The notes below the pieces were generated by a model. The model had not been told where the DNA came from. It saw only the letters and a program-made list of their open reading frames with translations, and made no database searches. The position numbers were made by a program, and so were the translations under genes. Positions 1 through 13,100 of a DNA stretch of 64,000 nt are shown piece by piece; within the stretch, counting starts at the first letter, position 1, and each line of letters begins with the position of its first letter. Source of the DNA: Lycocorax pyrrhopterus obiensis (taxonomy: Eukaryota > Chordata > Aves > Passeriformes > Paradisaeidae); NCBI GenBank assembly GCA_014706295.1, contig JACSVZ010000016.1, positions 4,321,168-4,385,167 of the forward strand. Direction: 5' to 3'.

Positions 1-2352
1 TGTGTAACTTGCCTTGAAACTGATGGGATGATTCAGTGTCCATGGATTAACCCAGCAGGTATATAACAGCATTGTGAATGCTCACTCTTACCATTCAGGA
101 TCATGGCTAATGCTGGCTGAGACCATGGTGCTGCTGTGCTTAGCAGCATTTTACTCAATTGGGAGATTTCCTGAAAGGAATTTAGCATTTAAATAGAGGA
201 GACACAGGTAACCAGGCTTAAAAGTAAGAAAAAAGCAAAGCAAAACTGGGAAAATGGGAAAGCAGTTGCTGCGTCACTTGTGTTGAAGAGACAATTCCAC
301 TGCACCAGGGTGTGTGGTGTTTGATTGCATCCCCAAGATGCTGCAAGAAATGCAGAAGCAGTAAAAGCTCCATGCCCTGAGCAGGAGGCTGGTGTTTTAA
401 CTGAGCAGACCTTGTGCATATCCTTTCTGGGGGGCTACCCATGGAAACCTAAGTCTGAATTTCAAAATCACATTTTGCTGAAGTGGACTTCTGAATTGAA
501 AAGCTAATACAGGACAGCTAAAAGAACATGGATAGATCCATTCTGGCATCCCAATTTTGGAAAGGCATGTAATATTATAGAACAGTTAGATTAGCTGATA
601 TATTTTTCTTTAGATCTAAATGTCCAGATTCTGGTCTGAGAGCAAGCAAGGGGAATTGCTCCCTTGAGAGACCTGTAGGTGACTGAACACGGGGTTTTCA
701 AATGCAGAAAGGTGCCAGATCTGCAGTGTAATTGCAGCTGTGCCACTGTGCCAGGGGAGCACTTTGCAGCAAGCCTGAGGCTTTGCATGCATATTTCCAG
801 CAGATTGAGAATTTGCATAACCCTTCCATAAACCACTGCAAATCTAATAAGGAATCAAGCCCAGTGTTGGCTATGGCCACTATATCACTGCATCTGAAAA
901 CACAGCTCCATTGTGCCTTGACCTTTTCTGTTTGGAATTTGGATTTTCCAGCCCTTCTTCCATCTGTTTACAGAACCAGCCCCTCAGGGAAACATAAATA
1001 AATAAATCTTTTCCCCAGTTCATGCTCATGACATCAAATGATGTAATAAAATGAAATCTCTTTCCTTCTTTCTCCCCTTTCAATATTTATTCTGAGGATT
1101 TATTGTTTTCCCTCCTTTTCATTCAAGGTTTCCCTCTGATAGATCACCTCACTGTGGAGCATTTCTCATATTCTCCATGCAGTACATCTCAAGCTATTAT
1201 TTTAAAATGTCGTTGGAGCTGCTTTAAGCTGAAGACAGTGCAGAGATTTTCATTTTTCTTTCTAACTCTGCTGGACCTGCTCCATGAAAATTTCTACTCC
1301 ATTTTTAGTTGAAATACTGTTAACATAGAGTAGTGCTTCCAGTAGGTGCATGAAGACCAAAAAACTTCTGTCTGTTTACACGTGGGTTCTGTCCCCACAG
1401 GGTTCTGTTTAGCATCATGAACATTTGTGCTGTCCTGAACCGAATTCTCAGCTGGCATGAATGGGAATTCAGTTTGGGATAGAGGTGGGCTGACTCAGAC
1501 TCCATGTGATGAAAAAGCTGAGTGCACAAGCATTCAAGAAGAGCATTAATCTATGTTGTGGAGAGTTCCATGCAGTCAGTCAAAGCTGTTACACAGTTCA
1601 GGAGAGCCATGTGTCAACACAGGGTCATACCGAGGCCAAAAATCGATGAACACACTAAAAGTCCAAAGTACCCCAGCAGAAAAGGGCACAGATTATTTCA
1701 CGTGTCTTTTCTACTTATAAAACTTGTCCTAGAATTTGGTGAAATGAAAAGGCAGTGTTTCCTTACTTGGTGTGTTTCCCCAGCGATGGCTGGCAGAGGC
1801 TGAGTAGCACGGCCGGAGGGATTGCTGCTCAGGAGCAGCGGGACAGAGGCTTACACCAGAGCAAGCTGCTGCAGAGAACACGGCCCCTAAATGGGCACAT
1901 CACTGACAGGTCATTGTAGAATGACATTTATTCACCCTTGAACCGGCTCAGGTCAGGAGTTAGGTCTCAAATTGAGGAAGGAAGCACCAGTGCTGCAGGC
2001 CGGCTCCTGCTTTCTATCTCCTCGTTTTCCTACTCTGTGAAACACAGTGCTGGCTCTTCCTGGATGGGACAGTGGTTTTTTGGATGCCAGGGCAAGCCCC
2101 AGAGAATCAGATTTCTCATCTGCATCATAAATACAGCAGCAGCTGAGGTTATTCAGGCTTTGCTCAGCACCCCCACCTCCCAGGACTGGGCAGTGCTGGG
2201 GAAGCTGCTCTGGTGCTGGGGTGGGCAGGGGGCTGTGGGGGCGATTTGTGCAGGAGGAGGAGTCCTACACGGCCCATCTCCAGGGCTCATGTGCTCTGCA
2301 GGAACGCCACAGCGGCGTTGTTGCTGGGCTGATACCAAAACCTGAGGATGCA
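1..2352. other. Non-coding sequence, no gene recognised
   Basis: Only short open frames without recognisable homology occur. An (ATAA)n run lies at 994-1007. A minus-strand AATAAA lies at about 1932-1927, and the sequence upstream of it on that strand is GC-richer, but I find no coding exon to attach to it. Confidence 0.7.
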
Positions 2353-2579
2353 TGTCGCTGTTGCACCATGAACGGCGCGAAAAAATAATGGCACAAAGTC
2401 CAAGTCCAGGAGCAATAATAACTTATAATGGCTTATTTAATTAATTATACATCGGTTTATATAACGTGGGTCACCAGCATGGCATAAGGTCATTGGTCAC
2501 TGATCATCCACCTCCCAGAATGATTGGTGGAGGCTACAAAACATTCATTTGAAAATATTTTCTTCAGTATACCATAACA
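2353..2579 (-). mobile_element. Probable solo LTR of an endogenous retrovirus
   Basis: On the minus strand the 227-bp block begins TGTTATGG and ends CAGCGACA. It contains TATATAAA (2463-2456) followed by a degenerate poly(A) signal (TTAAATAAG). Size, TG...CA ends and signal order suit a short avian ERV LTR. Neither flank shows gag, pol or env remnants. No exact target-site duplication is visible, which suggests age or slightly wrong edges. Confidence 0.55.
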
Positions 2580-3024
2580 ACCCTGCTGCTGAATAACAGC
2601 AGGTGCAAGATAAAAATTAGTTTACAGAACCCGTAGCAATGTTTTTCATAGTCTCTGTGAGAAACACAGAGCTCTCACAAAATGCTACAGAAAGCTGGAA
2701 AATTTCTCTGCTAAAGCTTTTCAGCGTCTACAGATGCATGGTCACTTGCAAGTCTACTTCAACGTTGCTTAGTCTCAAGGGAGAATAATCAGCAAGGATA
2801 TAAAGTATCTTAGATCTAGATTAGATCCGCACAGGGATTTAATACACCCAGTCCAGAGAACAGGAGAAAAGAAGCGGTTTAAAGCAGAATTTCTCTAACG
2901 GTTAAGCATCAGCCTTGCTATCCAGAGAAGTCCCTGAGCTGCCTAACTCCGGAGGGCCTCTCCTTTCCCTTGCCCACCCCATGTGCCTCTCGGGCTGCCT
3001 GGCAGTGCAGGGGCAGCAACAGAT

Positions 3025-3148
3025 GCTGTTCTGGGGGTGCTGTTCTGGGGGTGTTGTGGGGCTGTTCTGGGGGTGCTGAGAGGCTGTTCTGGGTGTGCTG
3101 TGGTGCTGTTCTGGGGGTGCTGTGAGGCTGTTCTGGGGGTGCTGTGGG
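3025..3148. repeat. 22-bp minisatellite, five full copies plus a partial
   Basis: Unit consensus is GCTGTTCTGGGGGTGCTGTGGG. Copies begin at 3039, 3061, 3083, 3105 and 3127, exactly 22 bp apart, with a partial copy at 3025. The strand is G-rich. Differences between copies are single-base. Open frames crossing it are by-products of the repeat. Confidence 0.95.
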
Positions 3149-6100
3149 GACTGACCTGGGCAGCTCAGCCCTCTCGCTATGTCTGTGTCCAAGGGGCTCT
3201 GGCCCGTCCCTGAGTCAGACCTGGAGCTTTCTCATACAGCGCCAGTAGGAAGAGTGCCAGCTGTATGCATTTACTGAAGAGATTTGAGGTTGTCGTTCTC
3301 CTCCTGTGGACGAGCTGAATGTCCCAGTGGAACTGCCTGTTCCTGCTGTGGCTGTTGCCTCTAAGCCTGCTGACAATGGGGTGGCTTCTGCTTGTGCACT
3401 CCGGTCTGTAAGGGGTGCATCTGGGAGAGAGAAGGGAAAACTGGCTTCCATCTCTGCCCGAGAGGTTTCCATGAAACAGTAACTATTGGGATTCTGTTAA
3501 TAAGTGCAGCCAGGAGAGTTTTAGGGTGCCCTGAGCCCTCTCGCTCCAATCAACTTTTTTTTTTCCTTCTTCATAAAAAAACCTAGAAAATACTTTTATC
3601 CCATGAGTTATTCATTCAACTATATCAAAGCTTCAAGCTTTTCACACCAGGCCCATTGATGAGTTCAGATTTTCAGAATAATCCCTTCAAGGTAATGCAG
3701 CAGCAGTTGCTTGACCAAAAAGTAATTCACTACTATGTAATTAGCAGCTCTTGCCAGAGATGGTCATATTGAAATAAGTATATACCATGAGCAGTGATAA
3801 GAACTTAAAGCAGTGACCTATACAAAAAGCTCATTCAGAAATTGAAGCATATTGCCTTTTGTTTGTAGAACAGCTTATGAAACTAATATGCACGTTACAG
3901 CTGCGTTATCACCATTAATATATTGCAGATAAGCTGTACAAATAAACAAGACTTTACAATAGTTTTGTTTACACCATTTTTATATAAAATTTGTAATCAC
4001 TCAAAGGGTGTCCTTGGGGTCTGCTGAAGAATATTGGATATGAAATGTTGCAGTTCTGCATATCCAGGTAGAAACAGGATTCTGACCAGCTAAAACAGAA
4101 ACAAGTACTGGGACCTCTCTGTCCTCTCCTCATAAGCTTCTCATATACTGGGATACGAGAAAGCAGCAGACCAAAAACCTGTTTGCTCATTAAGTTCTGA
4201 TGGCAAAATAATGACAGTCAGAGAGTCCTTTGCAGTCAGGTTATTAAAAATTAAATGGGAGTCTTTTCCAAGTGCCCAGAATTGTCAGTCTGCTGTCAGC
4301 CTGCTCCCCATTCAAAGCTGGTCTGTGTATGACTGAAGGAGAGATGTTTGTTGCAAGATGCCTGGCTGAAGATTACATCTAAAATAAATATACTCTTCTA
4401 TATTATCAGCTCTTCAACATCCAGGTGTTGAAATCACCAGCTAAGAACCTCGGAAACCTGTCCTTTGTGATAGGGGCTTGCAGACCGAGCTGGTCATCAA
4501 CATGGCCAAAGCTCCTATTTCTGGCTTGCCAAGACAGCACAAACCCACATACTGCCTGCTCAGGTGGGCAGACCTCCCTCTAGCCCTTATTTCAGCAAAA
4601 ATCACTGGTGTATGGTCATCTAGACAGCTCCTGGCATTGCAGAGGGTTTCTGATCTATAATGCTTGCCTGCAGGGCCTGGCTAACAAATAGGACTGTAAG
4701 GCTCTGAGCCCAGTGTCACAGTAGTTGCTCAGTCTCTAATAGCACCGTCTCCTGAGAGCACACAGCTCTACCAGCTGATTCACACCTGCACTTAGACAGC
4801 ACCGTGACATGGGAGACAAAATACAGAGACAGGAATTATTTGTTTCAACTGCATTTCTAGGTCTAGTGGTTTTCACTGATGTTAAGCAATCTTCTGTCAT
4901 CAAAGGCTTTTCCTCCGACTTTCTCGGTGCTGTCAGGAAAGTTCACTCAGGCACTTACAGCTTAGATCATGGATATAATCAAGGACCAGGTCCATTCCTG
5001 TGCAAATTCATGTGGTTCTGTCTGGAGTCCATGGAGCTGTATGGATCCACTCCAGCTGCAGGCAGCTCCACTGGTGCAAGGCTCAGGGTAAACCAAGGTA
5101 CTTTAAACTAAGCAGAGGCGTTTAAAAAACTGCATCCTTTTCTCTGCCTAATCCTTCAAAAGAAACATTACCCACCAGGGCCAGAATTAGAAACATTTAT
5201 TAGGAAAATGTGGCAAGAGCAGGGAAACGTGTTTGATAAGTAAGATCAGCTTCTGTGTCAGGGCGCATCTATTTTGTCTGAAAACTTGGAAAATATCCAG
5301 ATTCAAGCTCAATGTTCTCTGCCAGGGCATTCATGCTCTGCTGGATTTGGGAAATTTTATTGTTTTATCACAAATTTCATCCCTGTTTTCTCTGACTGTG
5401 TTTCAGGATGTTCAGTATATTTTAAACAGTTCTACTGAATGTGAGGTCAGTCAGTGACACACTGGACACCTGCGTTTAATTAAAGAGCATCCAAATTAAT
5501 AAAAGTTAACAGTTATTTGTAATACCAGGTAGATTTTATCTCTGACCTTGATTTATGTGCTTTTGCCTCTGGTGTTGGCTACATAATTTCTGTGATAGGA
5601 TACATAGCAATCCCAGTCTTGTTACATGCCAGGAAAACTGATGGATTGCACCAAGGCTCAAGTATAGTAGCTCAATACACGGCTCTTTATCATTTAGCAA
5701 AATGGGGAAGGATGGGGGAAAGGCCCAGGGGAAGAGCAAGTTAACTGGGCCCACAGGTTGCCCCCAAAGTCGCTGAAGGTTAATACAAGTTTTTCAAATG
5801 GTTTCACACAACCTTGTGGAGAAATGTCCAGACACTGCTCTGTAGGATGGCACCGAGACACGAGACACCATCAGCATGTACAGGGCACAGTGTAATAAAA
5901 CACAAGTGTGCCCACAGCTTATTTCTTAAACCATTTTGTCCTCTGTGTGAAGATTGAGTTCAGTGTGAGTCTTGTCTTCATATCCTGGAGATTATTCCTC
6001 ACCTCACTGAAAAGGATTGAATTTAATGTAATGGAGGACACGCACACAGACAGTGTTCAGCCTTGCAGGTTATTTCAGAGGGCATCAGACAAGCAGGATG

Positions 6101-9100
6101 AAAAATGAGAGCTGCAGTAAAATAAAATATGAGTTTTAGAAATGCAGTGAGCATGACTTACCTCTGCTTGTGTTGGAAGTACAACGGGAACAGAGTCAGG
6201 CCATGGCTGAAAGTTCCTGAAAATCTCATTATGTATGTCCTTTTTATTATTTACATCTTCTACATATATCATGTCGTGCCAGTCTAAGAGCAGTAGATAA
6301 GAATTACTTCTTTTTTTTACACAGATCCTTTAATTTAGAGACACCCAGCAGTATTCTAGTGTTCAGGTTCTTTGCTCCACTATTTGTAAATCAAAGTCTT
6401 AAGCTGTAGTGCTTTATTGAATACAGTGACAAATGGGGATGAACTGCATTCTCCCCTATAGTCATAAAATTGATTTAATATTTCAATTAATCTTTGCTAC
6501 CTTCTCAAAAAATTTATGTGAATACATTCTGAGTAAGTCATCTTCAGGACTTAAGTAAATACTAGCATAAATATCACTTAATTTATTTGCTCTCTTTTAA
6601 ATTCTTTTATATCACTCTTGCAGTCAAATGCAAGTATTGCTTCCACCAACCAGAGTGCAGGAGTATCAGCTGAGATTGTCCTTACAAAAGGATTGTCACA
6701 TTTTCATTAAATACTCCTATATTCATAGTCTGGTTTCCATAGCCGGTGAAATGTTTCCTCACAACTTTGCAGAGGATGGAAATTATATCATAATCTATCC
6801 TTTAATATCAAAAGAAAATATTATTTTAAAATAAGTGCAATTTTTATTTCCAGAAAAGAGAACTGGACAGGCTCTCATTGTTAGGGCTTTTCTTACTTCC
6901 TCTCTGACACAAGATTGCTGAGGGGCTGACAAGGTTTCATGAAGCATTTTTGAGTATGTGCTTTTTTTAATGTGATTCTCCATAATGATCCTTTTTGGCC
7001 ATAATTCGATGAAGAGGAGACACACAACTCCTACTAGACTGTGCTGAGGTAGTCCAGAAGTGGTAAGATGGATGGCTATGTGGATAGATGTGTTGTTAAC
7101 TTCAGATTTCTGAAGGCTCATGCTTTTTGTGTAAGTACCGTTCGTCTAATCCAGAATCTTAGATTCACTAAATGTAGCAAGCCATTAACTGTGCATTAGC
7201 AAGCTATTTGTGGGAGCCCACGGTATGAATGCCCCCTCCCCAGCTCGCCAAAGGCCTCACCCCGCAGGCTTTGCAGCCCTTGGCAAGGTAATCTCCTACT
7301 CTGATGGCAAAGGCTTGGATCAAAAACTTGGTTTTGTGTGTTTTGTGAAACATAACATGCTGTCCTGAAAAGCAGTCTCTAATGAAAATAAATAATTAAT
7401 AGTGTATGGAGAAAAGGGCATCTTTCTCTCTTCCTGGCTCTGCCCTTCTGGATATTCTGTCACTACTGGTGCATGACCTGCTGATGGCTTTGAACTCCAG
7501 TGCTACTGGAGACCCTAAGTCAGGCCTCCCTTGCACAGTGATGCCCACAGGCAGCAAACCCCTTGCTCAAGACACCCACACCTGCTTCCTGGCACAGCAC
7601 AAGAGTCATTTCTTCACGTTTTTAAGACAGAGTCAATCAGAAAGCTTTTTTCTTCTTTTTTTTCTTTTTTTTCCTTTTTCTTTTTCTAAAAATACAACTG
7701 ATCCTATTTGTAAGAATCCTAGAGAAATACTCTGGTGGTGCAGAGTTATATTAAATAAAAGAGCTCTCTTATGGCAGGCCATGCACTGAGAAGTGGTCAA
7801 ACTGCCCAGGTAAAGCCTCCCTGTGCTCACTCAGAGCAGCAGTCACTGGTTTCCCTCACTATGTTGCCTGTAAATGGTACTTCAGTGGTGACTGCAGCAG
7901 ACAGTTAAAGGTATTTAAAACACTGGAATTAAAAAGTACCCAGCACACAGGGTTGAAAGAATCACTGAAATAGACACTTTTCCCCCTCCTCTGTTTCCTC
8001 ACAGTCTCCCCATTTTTTTTTTTTTTTGCTAACTTTGCAGTTTAAGAAATTGAATTAAGGGCCATCCAGCTTGTTGAGCATAGCTGTAATTGAAAAATCT
8101 GGGCTGGCAGGGGAAGGAGAAGATTGATTCTCTTTGAAATGGACCTGGAGAGGAGAGTGATGGGTAAACTGGGAGCATCTGCTGGGAGAGGTGGTGGAGG
8201 TTACATGTATCTGTTGTTAGGAGCAAGCACTTAGTGCTTATTATTCCACTTCATAATGTAGAGACGTTGTTAGGCTCTAAAATATTTGTGGAAACAGCAG
8301 GCACAGCTAAGATAATTCTTTCATCTCTTGCTAATTAAAAATGTACAAAAATGTTGAGGGGCAGCACTGTATCTGTGCATTCTATGCTTTTAGAGTAATA
8401 GATGGCTCCTAACGAGGAGTCCAGCCTGGGAGCACCATCTGTAACCTTCAGCCACAGCACGGTGTATCCATCCATTTATTAAGTGGTGCTTTTCCACTCG
8501 GACTCACTGGTCTCTTCTCTCCCGCTGTTGGTTGCCAGACGGAGTTTAAGTCTGCTTCATTAAGCCCTAAATGTTTGGGCTACGTCTGACTATCCTGCCT
8601 TGTGGTACCATCATGCAACCATCAGAGGCACATGAGACCTCGGTGCCACGTTCCAGAAGTTACTGAGACCTTTGTGGTCAATCTGCTGTGAGGAGTAAGA
8701 GATTCTGCCCCCCTCTTAAACCAAAACTTCAGTGTCTTGACCCTCCTGGCATAAGAAAACTCTCTGCCCTTATTACATGTATAGAGAAGGGATGGGGTGG
8801 GCTGGGTCAAGGCTGCATGGAGCAGAACCTGAGTGTGGGGAACAGCTGACCCAAGCTGATGGGATCACTGCTCTGGGGAAGAGCTGTCGGGTGGGCAGGG
8901 AGAACCTGTAATACTTTCAGTTGTGTGTGGCATATCTAAAGTGGAAGGAAATGTGAAAGGAAAGGAAAAAATAAGCTCCCAAGAAAAGCAAATGCCTATA
9001 TTCTGATACTCAGTAAATGTTTGACTGGTCTTGGAAACATGGGTCAAATACGATATTGGCATAACATTAGCCCCATGAAGCTGATGATAATTCTATCCAA

Positions 9101-9913
9101 GTGCTGTGCACAATTATAGAGGTCCAGTACAATTAGCATCAGCTAAATTAGGTTAAATATAATCAATAGGAGACAGTCATTTTGTGTGTCAGTTTAGATC
9201 ACACAGGGGCTTTTTATAAATCTCAGTGTGAAAAAAAATATTCGGTTCTTTTCCATTTTAGTTCACACAGCGAGGGCACAGATGTCTGGCATTTTTTCAG
9301 TTGCTTTTTGCAAGTGGCACCACATTGCCAGAGGGTACAGTGCCAAGCTCTGCTCCCCCAGCTCAAGGCTGCGGCAGCAGATGAAGTCCTCACTCGCTGC
9401 TCCTCTCACCTGCCAGCATGGGCTGGCAGTGGGCAAACATGGGACAGGGCTATTTATAAACAGAACATTGCTCGTTTCATGCTGCCTTCTTCTCTGAAGC
9501 AATCTGCAATGTGTGTTGGGACTATCCTCCTCTTTAAACACAACAGGCAGCCGTTCTGAGATGTGTCCCGGAGAGCCCCAGAGCTTCAGGAGGCTGCAAG
9601 GCTGGGAGGGAATCTGGCAGAGATTCTTCTCCTGGGGCTGGGAGTGGGGTGCCGCCTCCTAAAATTGCAAACAGCGCAGGATTTCTCCCAGACCAAAGCT
9701 GCCAGCAAGTAGGACTCTGGCTGCCCTTGGAGAGCCAAATGCCACCTCCGAACTGACATCAAGAAACTGGAGTGTTGGGGTGCACTGTGTGCTGGAAGAG
9801 AGATAGGCTCTGAGGGCCGGAGAGAGAGCCTCTTTCCTGGCCCCAGAGGTGACCCTGGAGTGCATCCAGGTCACCGGGGATGGGCTGAGAGAGGATTGTG
9901 GGTTTCTGGACAG
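3149..9913. other. Non-coding sequence, no gene recognised
   Basis: No exon, RNA gene or full repeat was recognised. There is a polypyrimidine tract at 7645-7687 and a T15 run at 8013-8027. The longest frames (about 100-127 codons) show no family features. Confidence 0.7.
7645..7687. repeat. Polypyrimidine tract
   Basis: Forty-three bases are almost pure T with scattered C. It is low-complexity sequence. Confidence 0.9.
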
Positions 9914-10160
9914 TGTTGGGCCTATGAGAAGTGATAATTGTAGTTTGTGACCTTATAGGGTATTGTTTACCTGTTACCATAATAGGCAATGTCTGTGCAC
10001 TACCCCAGGTGATTGGGGGACACTGTGGTGAACATCTTTCCTGTTTATATGATGTGATATCCTGTTGGGTGCTGGTATTTAGAGAATATTTTCCTGTGCA
10101 ATAAACGCTTTGCACTTTTCCATCTAGTGTGCAGAGCCATGCCCTTGCGTGATTACTGCA
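9914..10160 (+). mobile_element. Possible LTR (about 247 bp)
   Basis: The segment starts TGTTGGGCC and ends TTACTGCA. It carries AATAAA at 10100-10105 followed by a T/G-rich stretch (GCTTTGCACTTTTCC), as at an LTR R/U5 boundary. The next bases include TGGGGGACTGAG, only weakly like a primer-binding site. There is no clear TATA box or target duplication. It could instead be unique sequence with a chance poly(A) signal. Confidence 0.35.
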
Positions 10161-13100
10161 CTGGGGGACTGAGTTTTGTTTCCCATGGAAAAGGGCGGGC
10201 ATTCGCCTCCAGGTGCCTGTGGCCAGGAGTGGGGTCCAGGTGCCTAGGGCCGGGAGAAGGAATCTCCTGCACTCATGTACCCTGGGCAGAATGTCTGACA
10301 CCTTAGTGGAGGCTCTGGCAGCCTTCCCCAGCCTCCCTGGGGTGTGCTTGCTGCAGCACACAGGACAGGATCCATCCTGGAGCTGGGCAGGCAGTGAAAG
10401 GTCCCAGCAAGCCCCGCCTGAAGTAAAGTGATGTGGAGTAAGTGCAGGCATGGGCCTGGCGTGTGCAGGATGTTCTGCGCGCAAGAGATGGATCTGATCT
10501 CTGTTTCTCACCTGGGGCTCACTGGTCTTTAGTTCTGAGGAAAGGTGGGGGCTGTACCCATCCTGGCCAGCTGAGACCACCCAGCCTCTCCCTGTACCCC
10601 CTGCAGTCTGCTTTCAGCTTCCTCTGGCACTCTGGGCCTGCTGCCTCCTCCCTGCTTGGCTCCCTGGGCAGCATCACAACAGGGCTTTCAATTTTGGAAA
10701 CACGGGATGGAAATCCCAGAAGGAAGAAAGCCAAGGAGAGAAGCCAAAGACTTAATGTGAGGGGAGGGTTACCCAAGGCTGGAGCTCTTGTCCCAGTCTC
10801 AAGCTTTGCCAGTTTGCCAGGTGTTTCTGTGTCCTCTCTCCACTCTCCGTTGGCACTGGACTGAGGCAGTCAAGTCCCTTGCTGCTGATGCCAGCAGCCT
10901 TTCTTGTCCTGTATTACTTTTTTTACCAGGATTTTTTTCCATGTTATGTCACATTAGCAAAGGTGTCCTCTTGGACACACGTTGCCACATAAATGGTGGA
11001 TGGGCGGAAACTTTTCAGCTGCCAGAGCAGGGCAGGGGACCCAATCTCCAAGCACCTCTCCAGCTCTGCACTCCCTGCAGAAACGCTGCTGACCACAGGC
11101 ACCGCTGGTGAGCACCACGAGAGGCCTGGCCCCTGGGGACCAGCCGTGACCACCAGCTCATCTCTGAACAGGTCCTGAGGGTGTGTCACAAGGTAAAACC
11201 ATTGCTAACAACGAGCAGCATCGTGGGTGCTTTCTGTGTGTGCCCTCCATTCTAAAGCCCTCTTCCAGCAAACTCCCTCTGCATTCATGGTAGTGTGAGC
11301 AGACTGCAGAAGGGCAGAAGAGCACAGTAATGGATTAGCTTCTCATTTACATGTTAAGGGTTAAATTGGCATGAAAAGCCAGTTTAAATGTCCTTTAAGC
11401 ATCCCTTAAACTTCCAGCTTTCCCCTCTTCTCCTTGAAGCGTGGCCAGGGCTTTGCCCCGCTGTGAGGCCAGACGCCTGCGAGGAGCTGCCAGCCCTGCT
11501 GGCAGCTCGGGGCGAGCAGGAGGGACAGAGCGTGTGGCTGCCAGGGCCTGGCACTGCCACACTGCCCAGGGCAGCCGTGCTGGGCCACAGGCACGCTGTC
11601 CTCACTTGCCTTTGCAATTCTCACCAGTTCAGCAGGAGCAGTGAGGATGCTGTAAAGGAAACTTTCCTACCTGGCCATTCAGATGCTGGACGGGGGTCAG
11701 GAGTATTCCTCAGCAGTCCCGTGTGTGCCGAGTGGGTCTCGGCAGGAGTGGGGATGCTGTGTTATCTCACAGGGTGGCTGCTGCCACGGGGCCCCTGGAG
11801 AGCAGCCCTGGTGACCTCACAGGGATCACACATTGAAGCAAAGCAAACCAGTGCTGTACAGACAGAGAGATGGTTGAGCAGTGCTGGGGATCAGTGTGCT
11901 GCTGGGGATAGCTACAGCATGGCCTGGTATTTTCTTCTGAAACTTCTCTGCGTCTGGAAGGGCTCCCTGGCACTGGAAGTTCACATCCGGCCATGCTGGT
12001 GCTTTGCCTGGGGCTGATCCAGCCCTTGGAAATGAAGATCCGCAGGAGGACAATAGCAGCTGTAGCTTAGGCTAAGCTTAAAAGGTGCCTAAACTCAACA
12101 GTCAGTCTGCAAACTATTGGGGGCACATGCTGGATTGTGGTCTGGTTTTTAACCAGCTAAATATCTGTGATTTCCTTTGAATCAGGAATGCTCCTGATGA
12201 AGGCCAGCTCTGTCCAGCACATTGGTGTTAATCAGTCCATTGTTTTGGTCATGTGTTAACCTGTACAGCATCAAAGGGACAGATCCACCTTTTCAAAACA
12301 GCTTTGAATTTCCCATACTGAGGTATCCAGGCTTCCATATTGATTCTGACAGCTTTCCCTAGCACCTGGAGCAGTGGAAGTACATAGTTCCTTGTTTTAC
12401 TGACATAGGAGGAAAAATCAGTATTGCCATGCAGATTGGATCTTTTTTCCTTTAGATTAAATGATATTGCATCCACAAAAGTCATTAGAGTTCCAAATAC
12501 TTTGCAATTAATCATGAAGAGAGTAAATGAATCATTGATTTAACGTTAAGAGAGTTTTTTATTTTTTTGGCAATGTATTCTCCTGACAGCTTGCATTACC
12601 AGTAACTATTCAATAAAGAATAAAATAATACATTTGGTCTGGTTTAGAATGTGCCTCGAACTTCATAAATATCAATACAGATACAGCTAAACAAATCTTC
12701 TTGTGATTGTGAGCTCCAGCTGAGAATGCATCTAGCACTAAAGGTTGTCAATGGAAAGCAGCGATGGATACAGGGTTTTGATTTGTCTGGTGGTACAGTT
12801 TGGGCAGCCACGTGTATTTGCATGGGTTAGGGATAACTCTTTGGTGAGAAAGGGCATGCATGGAGGTGGCAGGGAGATGCTGGGCTGCACTAAAACATGT
12901 GCCAGCTTTTTGTAAGGGGGGTGTGTGTGTGTAAAAGTGCCTGTGAGCCTGTACCCACAGTCCCACAGTTGGCTGAGTATATATTTGAGTCCATATGTAA
13001 ACTACCTGCACTGGAGAGGAAATCCCAAGAATTCTACGAACACTACATATGTACATGTGAAGGTTATGAACTTAAGCACTCAGACATTAAAAAATGTGCT

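Noticed and set aside
11388..12017. 209-codon plus-strand frame
   Set aside because: It is a GC-rich patch with overlapping frames on both strands, and no domain, splice context or family match was seen.
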